Positions 26,049 through 34,338 of a DNA stretch of 64,000 nt are shown here, one piece after another; positions within the stretch are counted from its first letter, which is position 1, and each line of letters begins with the position of its first letter. Below the pieces are notes generated by a model that saw only the letters and a program-made list of their open reading frames with translations, had not been told where the DNA came from and searched no databases. The stretch is from Fabrea salina (Eukaryota > Ciliophora > Heterotrichea > Heterotrichida > Fabreidae). A program made the translations under genes and the position numbers. The stretch covers positions 124,001 through 188,000 of the forward strand of contig JALIHJ010000010.1 of the NCBI GenBank assembly GCA_022984795.1. The letters are read 5' to 3'.

Positions 26049-26621
26049 TTACATAATAAGGCACTCTTCGGGTTCTGGAGGTTTTAGTTCAGCAGGTAGC
26101 TCTCCGTACTCACCTAGTTTCATGATTTTTTCCATGATTCCATCTTCCCTACCTGCGTCAATGTCCCTGCAAATCTCATTGTAAATGCTGAGCTGTGCTT
26201 TGTAGCGCTTCATGTCTTCGTTTGGGATTTCGTGTTGTTTGTTTCTTAAGTACTCAGAAAGTTTTTCTTTTAGTTCAAAAAAGGAGTCCTTCACTATGTT
26301 TCCGTCGCCTAATTCGTTTGTCATGCTTTCGATTTCCTCTGCAAAGTTAGGGTTTTGCTTGGTGAATTCTTCAAAAGCTGTTCCTAACTGGTGCATTGTT
26401 TCTTCATAATTTTGGGTGCCTTCACCAGAGCCTAGGTTTTCCATTAGGTTTTTCATCATTTGGTCTAAGTCAGACATGTCTGGAAGACCCTCTTCGTCTT
26501 CAGCATTGATGTCTTGGAGTTTCTCGTGTAGTGTAGGCTCAGGTTCATTGGGAGTTTCTTCCTTGTCTTCCTCAAAGTCGTCTAAGGCTGAGTCGAGCAA
26601 TTTATCTTCTTTGTTTTCCAT
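26049..26621 (-). CDS. PEX19: Peroxin-19, farnesylated peroxisomal membrane protein receptor
   Basis: 190-aa PEX19, the chaperone and import receptor for peroxisomal membrane proteins. The acidic N-terminus (LLDSALDDFEED) matches the PEX3-binding region. The middle helical segment has MMKNLMENL and the C-terminal domain reads MKRYKAQLSIYNEICRDID, then IMKLGEYGELPAELKP, ending with the CaaX box CLIM for farnesylation. It is shorter than human PEX19 (299 aa), mainly between the N-terminal and central parts. Its presence implies that the organism makes peroxisomes. Confidence 0.93.
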   Translation of the reverse strand: MENKEDKLLDSALDDFEEDKEETPNEPEPTLHEKLQDINAEDEEGLPDMSDLDQMMKNLMENLGSGEGTQNYEETMHQLGTAFEEFTKQNPNFAEEIESMTNELGDGNIVKDSFFELKEKLSEYLRNKQHEIPNEDMKRYKAQLSIYNEICRDIDAGREDGIMEKIMKLGEYGELPAELKPPEPEECLIM

Positions 26622-26786
26622 TTTGTAATCCCAACTCCTGAGAGTTAGATATTTATAAGTTACTTAGTTAAGTTTTGTATGCAAGTTCATGAATATCAGA
26701 CGAAAGATGGTTGTATCCCTCATGGTCAGGAGATTAATTTTCCATCATATAATTATTAGCCTTTCCATATTTACTCGACTTAAATA
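26622..26786. other. 165-bp intergenic region, possible snoRNA on the minus strand
   Basis: No ORF. The minus strand shows a C-box-like ATGATGG (26748-26742), a CTGA (26729-26726), an ATGAGGG and a second CTGA (26699-26696), an order and spacing like a C/D-box snoRNA. The C box is imperfect and the terminal stem is weak. Confidence 0.25.
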
Positions 26787-28505
26787 TTAGAAACTGCCAA
26801 GATTAGTGTATTCGTTTTCCAAAGCTTCGATTTTAGAGTTCAGAAGGTGTGTGTTTTTTTCAAGCCAGTCAAGGGCTTCTACAAGGGAGTCTGCTGTTAC
26901 TTCAAAGTCATTGGATTCCTTGGTGTCTATTTCAGAAGTTTCGTTTATTCCTTTGACAATTTCGTAGTAATTTCTTTCTATTTCGTCAACGTTCTTTTTA
27001 ACAGAGTTAGCTTTTGCATAGAGGTTATTTCTTTCGTCTGCTCCTTGGATTGCAGTGAAACTTCTGTGGGATACTGACAAAACTTTTTCTAGTTCCATTT
27101 CTATAGATTGAATTGCCGAATCCATGTCTTTTTGTTCATTGATTATACAGTCTAAGTCATCGTTTATTGTTTCTTGAGTTTTAATAATCAGTTCTGCTGA
27201 AGAATTCAGTGTATAAATGTCTTTTTGGAGCTCAAACGAAGAGTTTTCTACTTCTGCAGTGTTTTTAGAAAGGATTCTGTATTTTTTGTAGTGCTCTTCA
27301 ATCTCTTGGGCCCACTGATCAATAGTGTTGTTAATTCTGGACTTGTTAATTAGGTTTTTCTTAGCTTGCTCAAGTGATTGTTGCGAACTGGGCATTCCTT
27401 GGGAACTAGGTTGGCCTTGTGGAAGAGGGTTTGACTGGAAGCCTGACGTTTGAGGTGCAGTACTTGTTGGTTGGCTTGTGCTAGTTTGAGTAGCTCCAAA
27501 TAACCCTCCTTGAGATGCTGGTGCGCTGGTTTGAGCAGTCCCAAATAATCCACTTGCTTGTTGTGGTCCACTAGTCTGGGCTCCAGATCCTGTTCCTTGT
27601 GATGCAGGTTGAGCTGACCCAAATAATCCACCTGCTTGTTGTGGGCCACTAGTTTGAGCTCCGAACAAGCCTCCTTGTGATGTACTTGTCTGAGGAGCTC
27701 CAAATAAGCCACTTCCTTGTTGTGGTCCACTTTGAGATCCTTGTTGTGGTGCATTAGTTCCAAAGCTCCCTCCTGCTTGTTGTGGTCCACTAGTCTGGGG
27801 AGCTCCAAATAATCCACCTCCTGCTTGTTGTGGTGTACTAGTCTGGGGAGCTCCGAGCAATCCACTTCCTTGTTGTGGTGCATTAGTTCCAAAGCCACCT
27901 CCTGCTTGTTGCGGTGTATTAGTCTGAGGAGCTCCAAATAAGCCACTTCCTTGTTGTGGAGGGTTAGTTTGACCAAATCCAAAGCCACCTCCTGCTTGTT
28001 GCGGTGTACTAGTCTGGGGAGCTCCAAATAATCCACTTCCTTGTTGTGGTGCATTAGTTCCAAAGCCACCTCCTGCTTGTTGCGGTGTACTAGTCTGGGG
28101 AGCTCCAAATAAGCCTCCTGCTTGTTGTGGAGGGTTAGTTTGACCAAATCCAAAGCCACCTCCTGCTTGTTGCGGTGTACTAGTCTGGGGAGCTCCAAAT
28201 AATCCACTTCCTTGTTGTGGTGCATTAGTTCCAAAGCCACCTCCTGCTTGTTGTGGTCCACTAGTCTGGGGAGCTCCAAATAAGCCTCCTGCTTGTTGTG
28301 GAGGGTTAGTTTGACCAAATCCAGTTGTCTGTTGTCCACCAGGCTGAGTTGATCCAAATGAACTTGCTTGCTGAAATCCTCCCTGCTGTGATGCAGGCTG
28401 GCCTAATCCAAATAAACTTCCTTGTTGTGGTGGGTTGAATCCACTTCCTTGCTGAGGACCACCGAATCCTTGCTGTGGTCCACTTCCCTGTCCTGGAAAT
28501 GACAT
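26787..28505 (-). CDS. NUP62: FG nucleoporin of the Nup62/Nsp1 type
   Basis: 572 aa. Residues 1 to about 385 are an FG-repeat domain built from recurring units such as GLFGAPQTSTPQQAGGGFG and TNAPQQGSG, with Gln, Gly, Thr and Ser but few charges. Residues about 386-572 are a coiled-coil region like Nsp1_C (INNTIDQWAQEIEEHYKKY at its start). This protein lines the nuclear pore's central channel, where FG repeats form the permeability barrier and bind transport receptors, and the coil assembles with Nup54 and Nup58 relatives. Confidence 0.9.
   Translation of the reverse strand: MSFPGQGSGPQQGFGGPQQGSGFNPPQQGSLFGLGQPASQQGGFQQASSFGSTQPGGQQTTGFGQTNPPQQAGGLFGAPQTSGPQQAGGGFGTNAPQQGSGLFGAPQTSTPQQAGGGFGFGQTNPPQQAGGLFGAPQTSTPQQAGGGFGTNAPQQGSGLFGAPQTSTPQQAGGGFGFGQTNPPQQGSGLFGAPQTNTPQQAGGGFGTNAPQQGSGLLGAPQTSTPQQAGGGLFGAPQTSGPQQAGGSFGTNAPQQGSQSGPQQGSGLFGAPQTSTSQGGLFGAQTSGPQQAGGLFGSAQPASQGTGSGAQTSGPQQASGLFGTAQTSAPASQGGLFGATQTSTSQPTSTAPQTSGFQSNPLPQGQPSSQGMPSSQQSLEQAKKNLINKSRINNTIDQWAQEIEEHYKKYRILSKNTAEVENSSFELQKDIYTLNSSAELIIKTQETINDDLDCIINEQKDMDSAIQSIEMELEKVLSVSHRSFTAIQGADERNNLYAKANSVKKNVDEIERNYYEIVKGINETSEIDTKESNDFEVTADSLVEALDWLEKNTHLLNSKIEALENEYTNLGSF
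27350..28505 (-). repeat. Higher-order coding repeat in the FG nucleoporin gene
   Basis: The FG domain consists of near-identical DNA blocks of tens of bp (for example the block encoding GGGFGTNAPQQGSGLFGAPQ recurs at least four times). The regularity keeps a second frame open for 335 codons, an artefact of the repeat. Such arrays change copy number easily and may be collapsed or expanded in assemblies. Confidence 0.85.
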
Positions 28506-28512
28506 ATTATAG

Positions 28513-30012
28513 TTAGTTATTTACATTGGGAAAGGGATTAGGATGTTTGGTTAAGTCTTCACAGAACTCTTCTAAGATTTCAGATGTTACATGCCTCATA
28601 CAATATACATGGGTGAATTCCTCCCATTTGCCATTTACCTTTTCATAGTCCTGACATAAACTGTACTTTTCCATAATTTCTTTGTTAGGTCTCAAAAATC
28701 TGACTGCCAAACTCATTGGACTGTGTCTTACGTGAATTGAGTAGCCTAATTGCTCTTCAACTTTGTAGAGTTTTTCATACAAACTTTCGGCCATTTGGAC
28801 GCAGTTTGCAGCCATTCTAGCCTTGTCTTCTTCAGAGTACTTGTTGTGAAAGTCCCACATTACTAAGGGAGAAGCACCGTTTCTTGAGCCCGAAAAAGTT
28901 GAATCTAGAGAGCCAGTGTAAGTTGGGTTGCTTGGAGGAAGAAGGCGGTATTTGTTTTTGGTCATATAAATTCCACAAGGCCAGGGAGCTCCTGTCCACT
29001 TGTGGCCACTAGCGACTATTGACTGAATGCAGTCTTTTCTAAAGTCAAAGTGAGGAAATTCTTTAGGCAAGCAGTACATGCCATAGCCAGCAGCCTTTTC
29101 CAAGTAAGGCAGGTAACCTGCCCCTAAGGCTCCGTCTATATGGAACCAGTAACCATTTCTGTAGCTTCCACCTAAACTAACTTGGAACATGTTGTTTTTG
29201 TGGAGAACCTCCAGTACACTTTCTGAAGCCTTGGGCACTTGGTCAAAACCTCCTTTAAAAGTAGTTCCTAAGTTGAAGTTGACAATGACTGGATGGCCTC
29301 TTTTGGAAAAGAAGTCAGCTGCCATTGTAAGTGACTTAACGTCAATTGAGCCATCCTCGTCAGAGGGAATAGCAGCAGGCCATTTTTCTGAAAAAGGGCA
29401 TTCTTCTGAGTACAACTCATTCCCCAAATGCTGCATTGTTTTGAGTTTAATCACTGAGCAGCACTTAATAATTGAATAGTGAGTCTCCTGAGAATAGAAA
29501 ATCACAGGTTCTTTTAACTCAGAGTTTTTGTGCACTGAAGAATCAATTATAAGCGGATTCCCCTCTAGGTAGTCCCTTGCGTTGTACAACGCATACATAT
29601 TTCCTTCTGTGGAGCCCATAGAAAGCACATAACCCCAGTAAGCTTCTTCGTCATTGAAGTCATAGTTAGGGTTTACTTTGGCGTTCCAAAGCTGTGCGTA
29701 ATACTCAAGCAACTTCTGCTCAACGATTTTAGTGTTTAAGTTGCTGTCTCCTATGATAAAGGGGTCTCCTAAGTAGCTTGTGTCAATGTTTAGGTAATCA
29801 AGGAGTTCAGTGTAGTCTTCTCTGACTGTCAATTGGTATCCTAGGTAGCGTCTTGAGTTCTGTTCTTTTTCTTTGTAGAGCGACTTCAATATTCTCTGCC
29901 TTTGCTCTCCAGACCTTGCTTCAGGATTTATGGTGAAGTCTTCTCCAGTAACTCCTCTTTGTGTGAAGCTTGAAAATTTTCTTGCTTTTTTGAGGAGACT
30001 CACTCTGTGCAT
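28513..30012 (-). CDS. PLP-dependent group II decarboxylase (histidine/serine decarboxylase-like)
   Basis: 499 aa from the ATG at 30012, preceded by ATAAAT; the frame upstream has no ATG. The fold-type I PLP lysine is in SGHKWTGAPWPCG (lysine near residue 338), with YWGYVLSMGSTEGNMYAL and the GALGAGYLPYLE region upstream. The pattern, including YLGDPF, is closest to bacterial histidine decarboxylase and plant serine decarboxylase, so the product may be histamine, ethanolamine or another amine. The substrate cannot be told from sequence alone. Gap to the nucleoporin gene is 7 bp. Confidence 0.85.
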   Translation of the reverse strand: MHRVSLLKKARKFSSFTQRGVTGEDFTINPEARSGEQRQRILKSLYKEKEQNSRRYLGYQLTVREDYTELLDYLNIDTSYLGDPFIIGDSNLNTKIVEQKLLEYYAQLWNAKVNPNYDFNDEEAYWGYVLSMGSTEGNMYALYNARDYLEGNPLIIDSSVHKNSELKEPVIFYSQETHYSIIKCCSVIKLKTMQHLGNELYSEECPFSEKWPAAIPSDEDGSIDVKSLTMAADFFSKRGHPVIVNFNLGTTFKGGFDQVPKASESVLEVLHKNNMFQVSLGGSYRNGYWFHIDGALGAGYLPYLEKAAGYGMYCLPKEFPHFDFRKDCIQSIVASGHKWTGAPWPCGIYMTKNKYRLLPPSNPTYTGSLDSTFSGSRNGASPLVMWDFHNKYSEEDKARMAANCVQMAESLYEKLYKVEEQLGYSIHVRHSPMSLAVRFLRPNKEIMEKYSLCQDYEKVNGKWEEFTHVYCMRHVTSEILEEFCEDLTKHPNPFPNVNN

Positions 30013-30217
30013 ATTTATTTCCTTTGCCTCCACAACTAAACTATTAGTTGGTTCTTAGAATTTCTTTGAGATAGTTAGGGTGTTAGATTTAAAAATTGGC
30101 TTGCTAACAAGTATATGCTAGGAGTATTTTATGGCACAGTCTCGAAGGACATAAGCACATACTCTTTGGAAAGAATTAGGTTAAATTTTTTTTCAATAAT
30201 AGTTGCTCATAATAAAT

Positions 30218-31456
30218 ATGTACAAACTTGTAGTAGCAGGCGGAGGATGCGCTAGTATGTCAGCTGTGCCCCAGATTTTGAGGTCTGGACTCATAAAACC
30301 ACATGAAATCGCAGTGATAGACCCCAGTTACTATCATGACTACCAACCTGGCTATACAATGATTGGGGGTGGACTTTTTGGAACTTCAGAAGAAGTACTG
30401 AAGAGTAAGTTAAGTAACTTCAGAAGAGAAATGAAGAGGCTATTTCACCCAGACATCAACTTCATCAGTAAAGCTGTCACTGAATACCTTCCTGACGAGA
30501 ACGCTGTAAAGGCTGGCGACGAAAAGATCACCTATGAAAACTTAATTGTGGCCACAGGGATCAACCCTGACTTTAAATCAGTCCCTGGACTTGAAGATGC
30601 TCTTATGGATAAAGACCACCCTGCTGGGTCAATTTACAAACTAGAGTACGCCTTAAAGATCAACACTCTGATTAGGAACTTCCAGGGAGGAAAGGCTGTT
30701 TTTGTGCAGCCCAGACAGCCATTCAAATGTGGAGGTGCTCCTCAGAAAATAATGTACCTCACTGAACAAACCATGAGGAACAAACAAAAAACTGATTTGT
30801 CCTTGTATATCGGAGGAAACGTTATTTTTTCTGCGCCTAAGTATGCCAAAGCCCTTGAAAGTTTGTCCGCAGAGAAAGGCTGCAAAGTTTTTTATGACCA
30901 TTTCATTGAAAAGGTTGATAAAGACAACAAAAAAGTCATATTCAAAAACAAGGACGGAGAAACAGTAGAAACCGAGTACGACCTTTTGCATGTGTGCCCA
31001 CCCCACAAAGCCCCAGACGCCCTAATTGGCTCCAAGATAGCCAATGAATCTGGTTTTGTTAAAGTGAATCCCAGCAACATGAGGCACGTAGACTACGAAA
31101 ACATCTGGAGTTTAGGAGACAGTTCCAATATACCCACTTCTAAAACAGCTGCTGCTGCTTTGGCCCAAGCCCCTGTGATGGTAGACCAGTTTTTGGCTTC
31201 GCTTCAAAAGAAACAGTCCAATGCTTCTTACAATGGCTACACTGCCTGTCCTCTTTTTGTTGGCGACAATAAAATCATGCTTGCAGAGTTTAAGTTTGGA
31301 GGCGAACCCTCTGAAACCTTTTTTAAGTCACAAGACACTCCCAGCACTTCCATTTACCATCTTTTCAAAAACTCTTTCCACCACATCTATTTCAACTTAG
31401 TTCCCAGGGGAATTTGGTACGGGCCCAATACCATTTTTAAACCAAGATTTAAGTAA
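30218..31456 (+). CDS. SQOR: Sulfide:quinone oxidoreductase, mitochondrial
   Basis: 412-aa FAD enzyme that oxidises hydrogen sulfide and passes electrons to ubiquinone. The start is the ATG at 30218; the frame upstream has none. The dinucleotide-binding motif is VVAGGGCASMS at residue 5. The redox cysteines correspond to KCGGAPQKIMYL (C171) and TACPLFVG (C344), as in human SQOR. NIWSLGDSSNIPTSKTAAA near residue 305 is the second FAD contact, and the C-terminus ends with the membrane-binding PRGIWYGP. The N-terminus begins almost at the FAD motif, so a mitochondrial presequence is not obvious. Confidence 0.94.
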   Translation: MYKLVVAGGGCASMSAVPQILRSGLIKPHEIAVIDPSYYHDYQPGYTMIGGGLFGTSEEVLKSKLSNFRREMKRLFHPDINFISKAVTEYLPDENAVKAGDEKITYENLIVATGINPDFKSVPGLEDALMDKDHPAGSIYKLEYALKINTLIRNFQGGKAVFVQPRQPFKCGGAPQKIMYLTEQTMRNKQKTDLSLYIGGNVIFSAPKYAKALESLSAEKGCKVFYDHFIEKVDKDNKKVIFKNKDGETVETEYDLLHVCPPHKAPDALIGSKIANESGFVKVNPSNMRHVDYENIWSLGDSSNIPTSKTAAAALAQAPVMVDQFLASLQKKQSNASYNGYTACPLFVGDNKIMLAEFKFGGEPSETFFKSQDTPSTSIYHLFKNSFHHIYFNLVPRGIWYGPNTIFKPRFK

Positions 31457-31483
31457 TTGACTATAACCGAGAATGAGGTTAGT

Positions 31484-32092
31484 TTAGCGATAACGCCTGA
31501 GAGAAACTCTGTTTCTGCGGAGCCAGTTAGCACGTCTGCTGGGTCTGGCCTTGTTATCACGGTGGCCTTTAACTCCGAGACCTCTGTGTTTCTTGCCAAC
31601 ACTGGTAAGTCCCCTCATTTCTCTGTGCTTCTTGCCGCAGATCCAGTTAATTTTAGGATCTCTCCTGATGGCGTTGTGGGAAGGATCTACAAGAATGACC
31701 TCGTAAAATTTGTTTGTAGCATCCTGCGCTACCCAGTAAGAGTTGAGGACACGCAGGTTGCCACAGTAGCGTCCAACCTTTTCTTCAGCTTCAGCTTGAA
31801 GGGACTTTTGGCCTTTGCGCTGCATGACACCATGGTTTGTGGGCTTACCGTAGACCTGACCCTTGATAGCTACCTTAGTTCTATTTCCTCTGCGCACCTT
31901 CACACGCCAGATTACGTAACCTTGTTTGGCTTTGTAGCCCAAGTGGTGGGCTTTGTCTGGCCTGCTAGGTCTGCTGACTCTGTGGATAGGCTTTAACTGC
32001 CTGTATTCCCAAGAGCGCACTCTCAAAAGGAAACGCATGACGTCTGATTGCTTCTTGCGCCAGAGCTCTTCAAGGTACTTATATGCTCCCAT
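31484..32092 (-). CDS. RPL15: 60S ribosomal protein L15 (eL15)
   Basis: 202 aa, length as in other eukaryotes (about 204). The whole sequence follows eL15, from [20 protein letters not shown] through [20 protein letters not shown] and VLNSYWV to the basic tail [21 protein letters not shown] structural protein of the large ribosomal subunit. Ribosomal protein genes are usually highly expressed; its upstream gap to the divergent kinase is 87 bp. Confidence 0.98.
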   Translation of the reverse strand: MGAYKYLEELWRKKQSDVMRFLLRVRSWEYRQLKPIHRVSRPSRPDKAHHLGYKAKQGYVIWRVKVRRGNRTKVAIKGQVYGKPTNHGVMQRKGQKSLQAEAEEKVGRYCGNLRVLNSYWVAQDATNKFYEVILVDPSHNAIRRDPKINWICGKKHREMRGLTSVGKKHRGLGVKGHRDNKARPSRRANWLRRNRVSLRRYR

Positions 32093-32179
32093 TTTTATGT
32101 TACTTGAGCCATACGATCATCAATAGGGATTAGGAGTCCCAATCCTAAAGCTGTAATAAGGCTAAAGTTCTCAATATAA

Positions 32180-33388
32180 ATGCTCGGTAAATTATTTGGA
32201 AGTAAAAAACTGCAGAACAAAAGCTTCCAAACCAGCTTAAGTACAAGGTGCTGCAGTAGATGTGGGTCTGATATGAAACTAGGAATCAGATGCAAGCACT
32301 GCAAAGGAGTATACTGCGGGGAGTGCACAAAAGTGAAAAAACACAAGCTCCTTTGGTACATAAAGCCCATCAGAATGTGCAAAGACTGCGCAATAAGTAC
32401 CCAGAACCCAGAGAAAAAACTCCAGGACGTTCAAGAGTCCAAAGAGTTTTCACTGTCTAACTACAATGAATCCCTAGAAGAACCCCTAGGGAACGCGCTG
32501 CCCTCTCCCAGGGACTTTCCAAAAGCTTTGAAGAAAAACGTTAAAATCATCAAAAAAGACCCTTTAGAAGACTACGACTTTATTACTAGGATAGGCAAAG
32601 GTGGAGCTAGTTGTGTTTACAGAGTTACATCCAAAAAAACCAATGAAGAATTGGTTCTCAAAAGAATTAAACTTAAAACTACAGAACAAAGAGACTACGT
32701 GGTCAAAGAAATAGGACTAATGCAGCTGAGTCAGCACCCTAACATTGTTAAGTCCAGTGCGGCTTACGAGTTCGGAAGAGAAATGTGGCTTTGTCTCGAG
32801 TCCATGACTTGCAGTCTCACAGTGCTGGTTGAGGGAAGGTGGGGAATCATTTCTGAAGACCACATGGCCTATGTCTGCAAGTGCGTTTTAAGTGCTTTGA
32901 ACTGGTTGCACTCCCAGCACAGAATACACCGAGACATTAAGTCAGACAACATTCTTTTGAATTCCTCGGGGGAAGTAAAAATCAGTGACTTTGGAGTTTA
33001 TATTGACCACACAGGAGAGGAAAACATGGGACTAGCTGGAACTGTGTGGTGGATGGCTCCTGAAATAATCAAAGGTAAGTTCTATGACACTAAAGTCGAC
33101 ATTTGGTCTTTGGGAATAGTAGCTTACGAAATGGCTGAAGGACAGCCCCCTCACTTTACTTCTGAAGCTAAAGAAGCCATGTCTCAAATAGTTGAGTCCA
33201 GTTCCCCTGAGCTAACTTACCCTTTGAAGTGGTCTGACGAGTTTAAGAACTTTTTGAAGATGGCTCTTGAAAAAAACCCTGCTTACAGGGTTTCTGCTGA
33301 GCAACTTTTAGAGCACCCTTGGCTTAAAAAAGCTTCTAGGCCTGAGCTCTTTGCAGCTTACGTTAATCAGTGGCAAAGCGATAGCTAA
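32180..33388 (+). CDS. STE20/PAK-like kinase with N-terminal FYVE-related zinc finger
   Basis: 402 aa. Residues about 24-73 carry eight cysteines in a FYVE-like spacing (CCSRCGSDM, RCKHCKGVYCGEC, RMCKDC) but lack the R(R/K)HHCR phosphoinositide-binding core. Residues about 132-390 are a STE20-group kinase: glycine loop IGKGGASCVY, catalytic HRDIKSDN, DFG in ISDFGVY, activation segment GTVWWMAPE and WSLGIVAYEMAEGQPP. HRDIKSDN is characteristic of PAKs, yet no CRIB domain is present. The zinc finger may target it to membranes, though not necessarily through PI3P. Confidence 0.88.
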   Translation: MLGKLFGSKKLQNKSFQTSLSTRCCSRCGSDMKLGIRCKHCKGVYCGECTKVKKHKLLWYIKPIRMCKDCAISTQNPEKKLQDVQESKEFSLSNYNESLEEPLGNALPSPRDFPKALKKNVKIIKKDPLEDYDFITRIGKGGASCVYRVTSKKTNEELVLKRIKLKTTEQRDYVVKEIGLMQLSQHPNIVKSSAAYEFGREMWLCLESMTCSLTVLVEGRWGIISEDHMAYVCKCVLSALNWLHSQHRIHRDIKSDNILLNSSGEVKISDFGVYIDHTGEENMGLAGTVWWMAPEIIKGKFYDTKVDIWSLGIVAYEMAEGQPPHFTSEAKEAMSQIVESSSPELTYPLKWSDEFKNFLKMALEKNPAYRVSAEQLLEHPWLKKASRPELFAAYVNQWQSDS

Positions 33389-33414
33389 TTATCAGTTTTA
33401 GAATTTTGTAAATA

Positions 33415-34080
33415 TTAATTACTGAATAAGGGTTCGTTCCTTGTACTAGAGGGTCTAGTGTTACGAGTTTTAGGGGGGTTCTGTCCTTCTTGAGTTATGA
33501 GAAGCAAAGAGTCCATACGCTTTTTCTTGCCGTAAATAAAGTAAATCATTGACAAAATGACTACTGCAATGTTTATGAACATCAAAACAATTCCAGGTTT
33601 AGCCTTAGAACCATAGTCTTCATCATATCCGTGAGAAGACAAACTAAATACTTCAGACACCAAAACATAGGTCAGTGTTCCTGCAACATATATCAAAGGG
33701 TAAGTATAGTGCACAAACTGGAACTTAAAAGCACCCCAGAACGTGCAGCCTAGTGCCATTCCCATAAGATTCAGTATTCCATAGGCTACAAAAACTAAAC
33801 TCAAAAGGCTGAAAACCAAAAACAAAATCCCTGCAATTCTGAAGTCCTCCCTCATTTCGCAAACGTACTGCAAACTAAGACTCCTCTCGGAATTATCGCA
33901 GATAGTGTCTTTAAAGTCGTTGTAGCTTGCAACTACGTAAGCATCGAGACTTCCTTCGTAGTCCATCTTGATAGTGATGTTTAACAGTCCCATGCTGTAG
34001 TGTTTCATGTAAGAGAACTCGTCAACAGAACAAGTAGCTATTACTAGAACTATAAACAGCAAGTCTATAATTATTTTCAT
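33415..34080 (-). CDS. Four-pass membrane protein, about 221 aa
   Basis: Start taken at 34080, whose context TATATTT-ATG resembles neighbouring starts and which puts a signal-like segment first (MKIIIDLLFIVLVIATC); the ATG at 34107 would add nine residues. After a first helix comes an extracytosolic loop with cysteines (residues about 25-85), then helices at about 88-110, 115-140 and 165-188, and a Ser/Arg/Asn tail. The topology is claudin/tetraspan-like, but there is no diagnostic motif. Confidence 0.6.
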   Translation of the reverse strand: MKIIIDLLFIVLVIATCSVDEFSYMKHYSMGLLNITIKMDYEGSLDAYVVASYNDFKDTICDNSERSLSLQYVCEMREDFRIAGILFLVFSLLSLVFVAYGILNLMGMALGCTFWGAFKFQFVHYTYPLIYVAGTLTYVLVSEVFSLSSHGYDEDYGSKAKPGIVLMFINIAVVILSMIYFIYGKKKRMDSLLLITQEGQNPPKTRNTRPSSTRNEPLFSN

Positions 34081-34338
34081 AAATATACGCGAGCGCGGAT
34101 CTACCATCTTTTAATTACATCTGTTCAATTATTCTGATCTTTTAAAATAAAACATTGGCTAGGGTGTTTCTGGGGATTGAATTAGCTTTTTGTAGTGAAT
34201 AAATACTTTTTACTCTAGTGCTGATTGTCTTCAAACTTTTTAAACGTCAGACTGACTACTCTGTGAGTTCTAAACTATTCCTAATTCTAACTTGGTAGTA
34301 AAAACTTATCCTTTAAGAAAAACTAACCGAATTAAAAA
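34081..34338. other. 258-bp divergent promoter region
   Basis: Longest gap in the window, between divergent starts of a membrane protein and the CDPK-like kinase. A/T-rich, no convincing ORF or RNA gene. If the membrane protein starts at 34107 instead, the gap is 231 bp. An U5-snRNA-like CTTTTTACT was considered and not supported. Confidence 0.5.

Noticed and set aside
27350-28357. 335-codon open frame overlapping the FG nucleoporin
   Set aside because: It is a second frame through the same repetitive DNA; its product is a low-complexity shadow and the real frame has FG repeats plus an Nsp1-type coil.
34205-34225. CTTTTTACT resembling the U5 snRNA loop
   Set aside because: The GCC that precedes the loop in U5 is missing and no surrounding stem forms.
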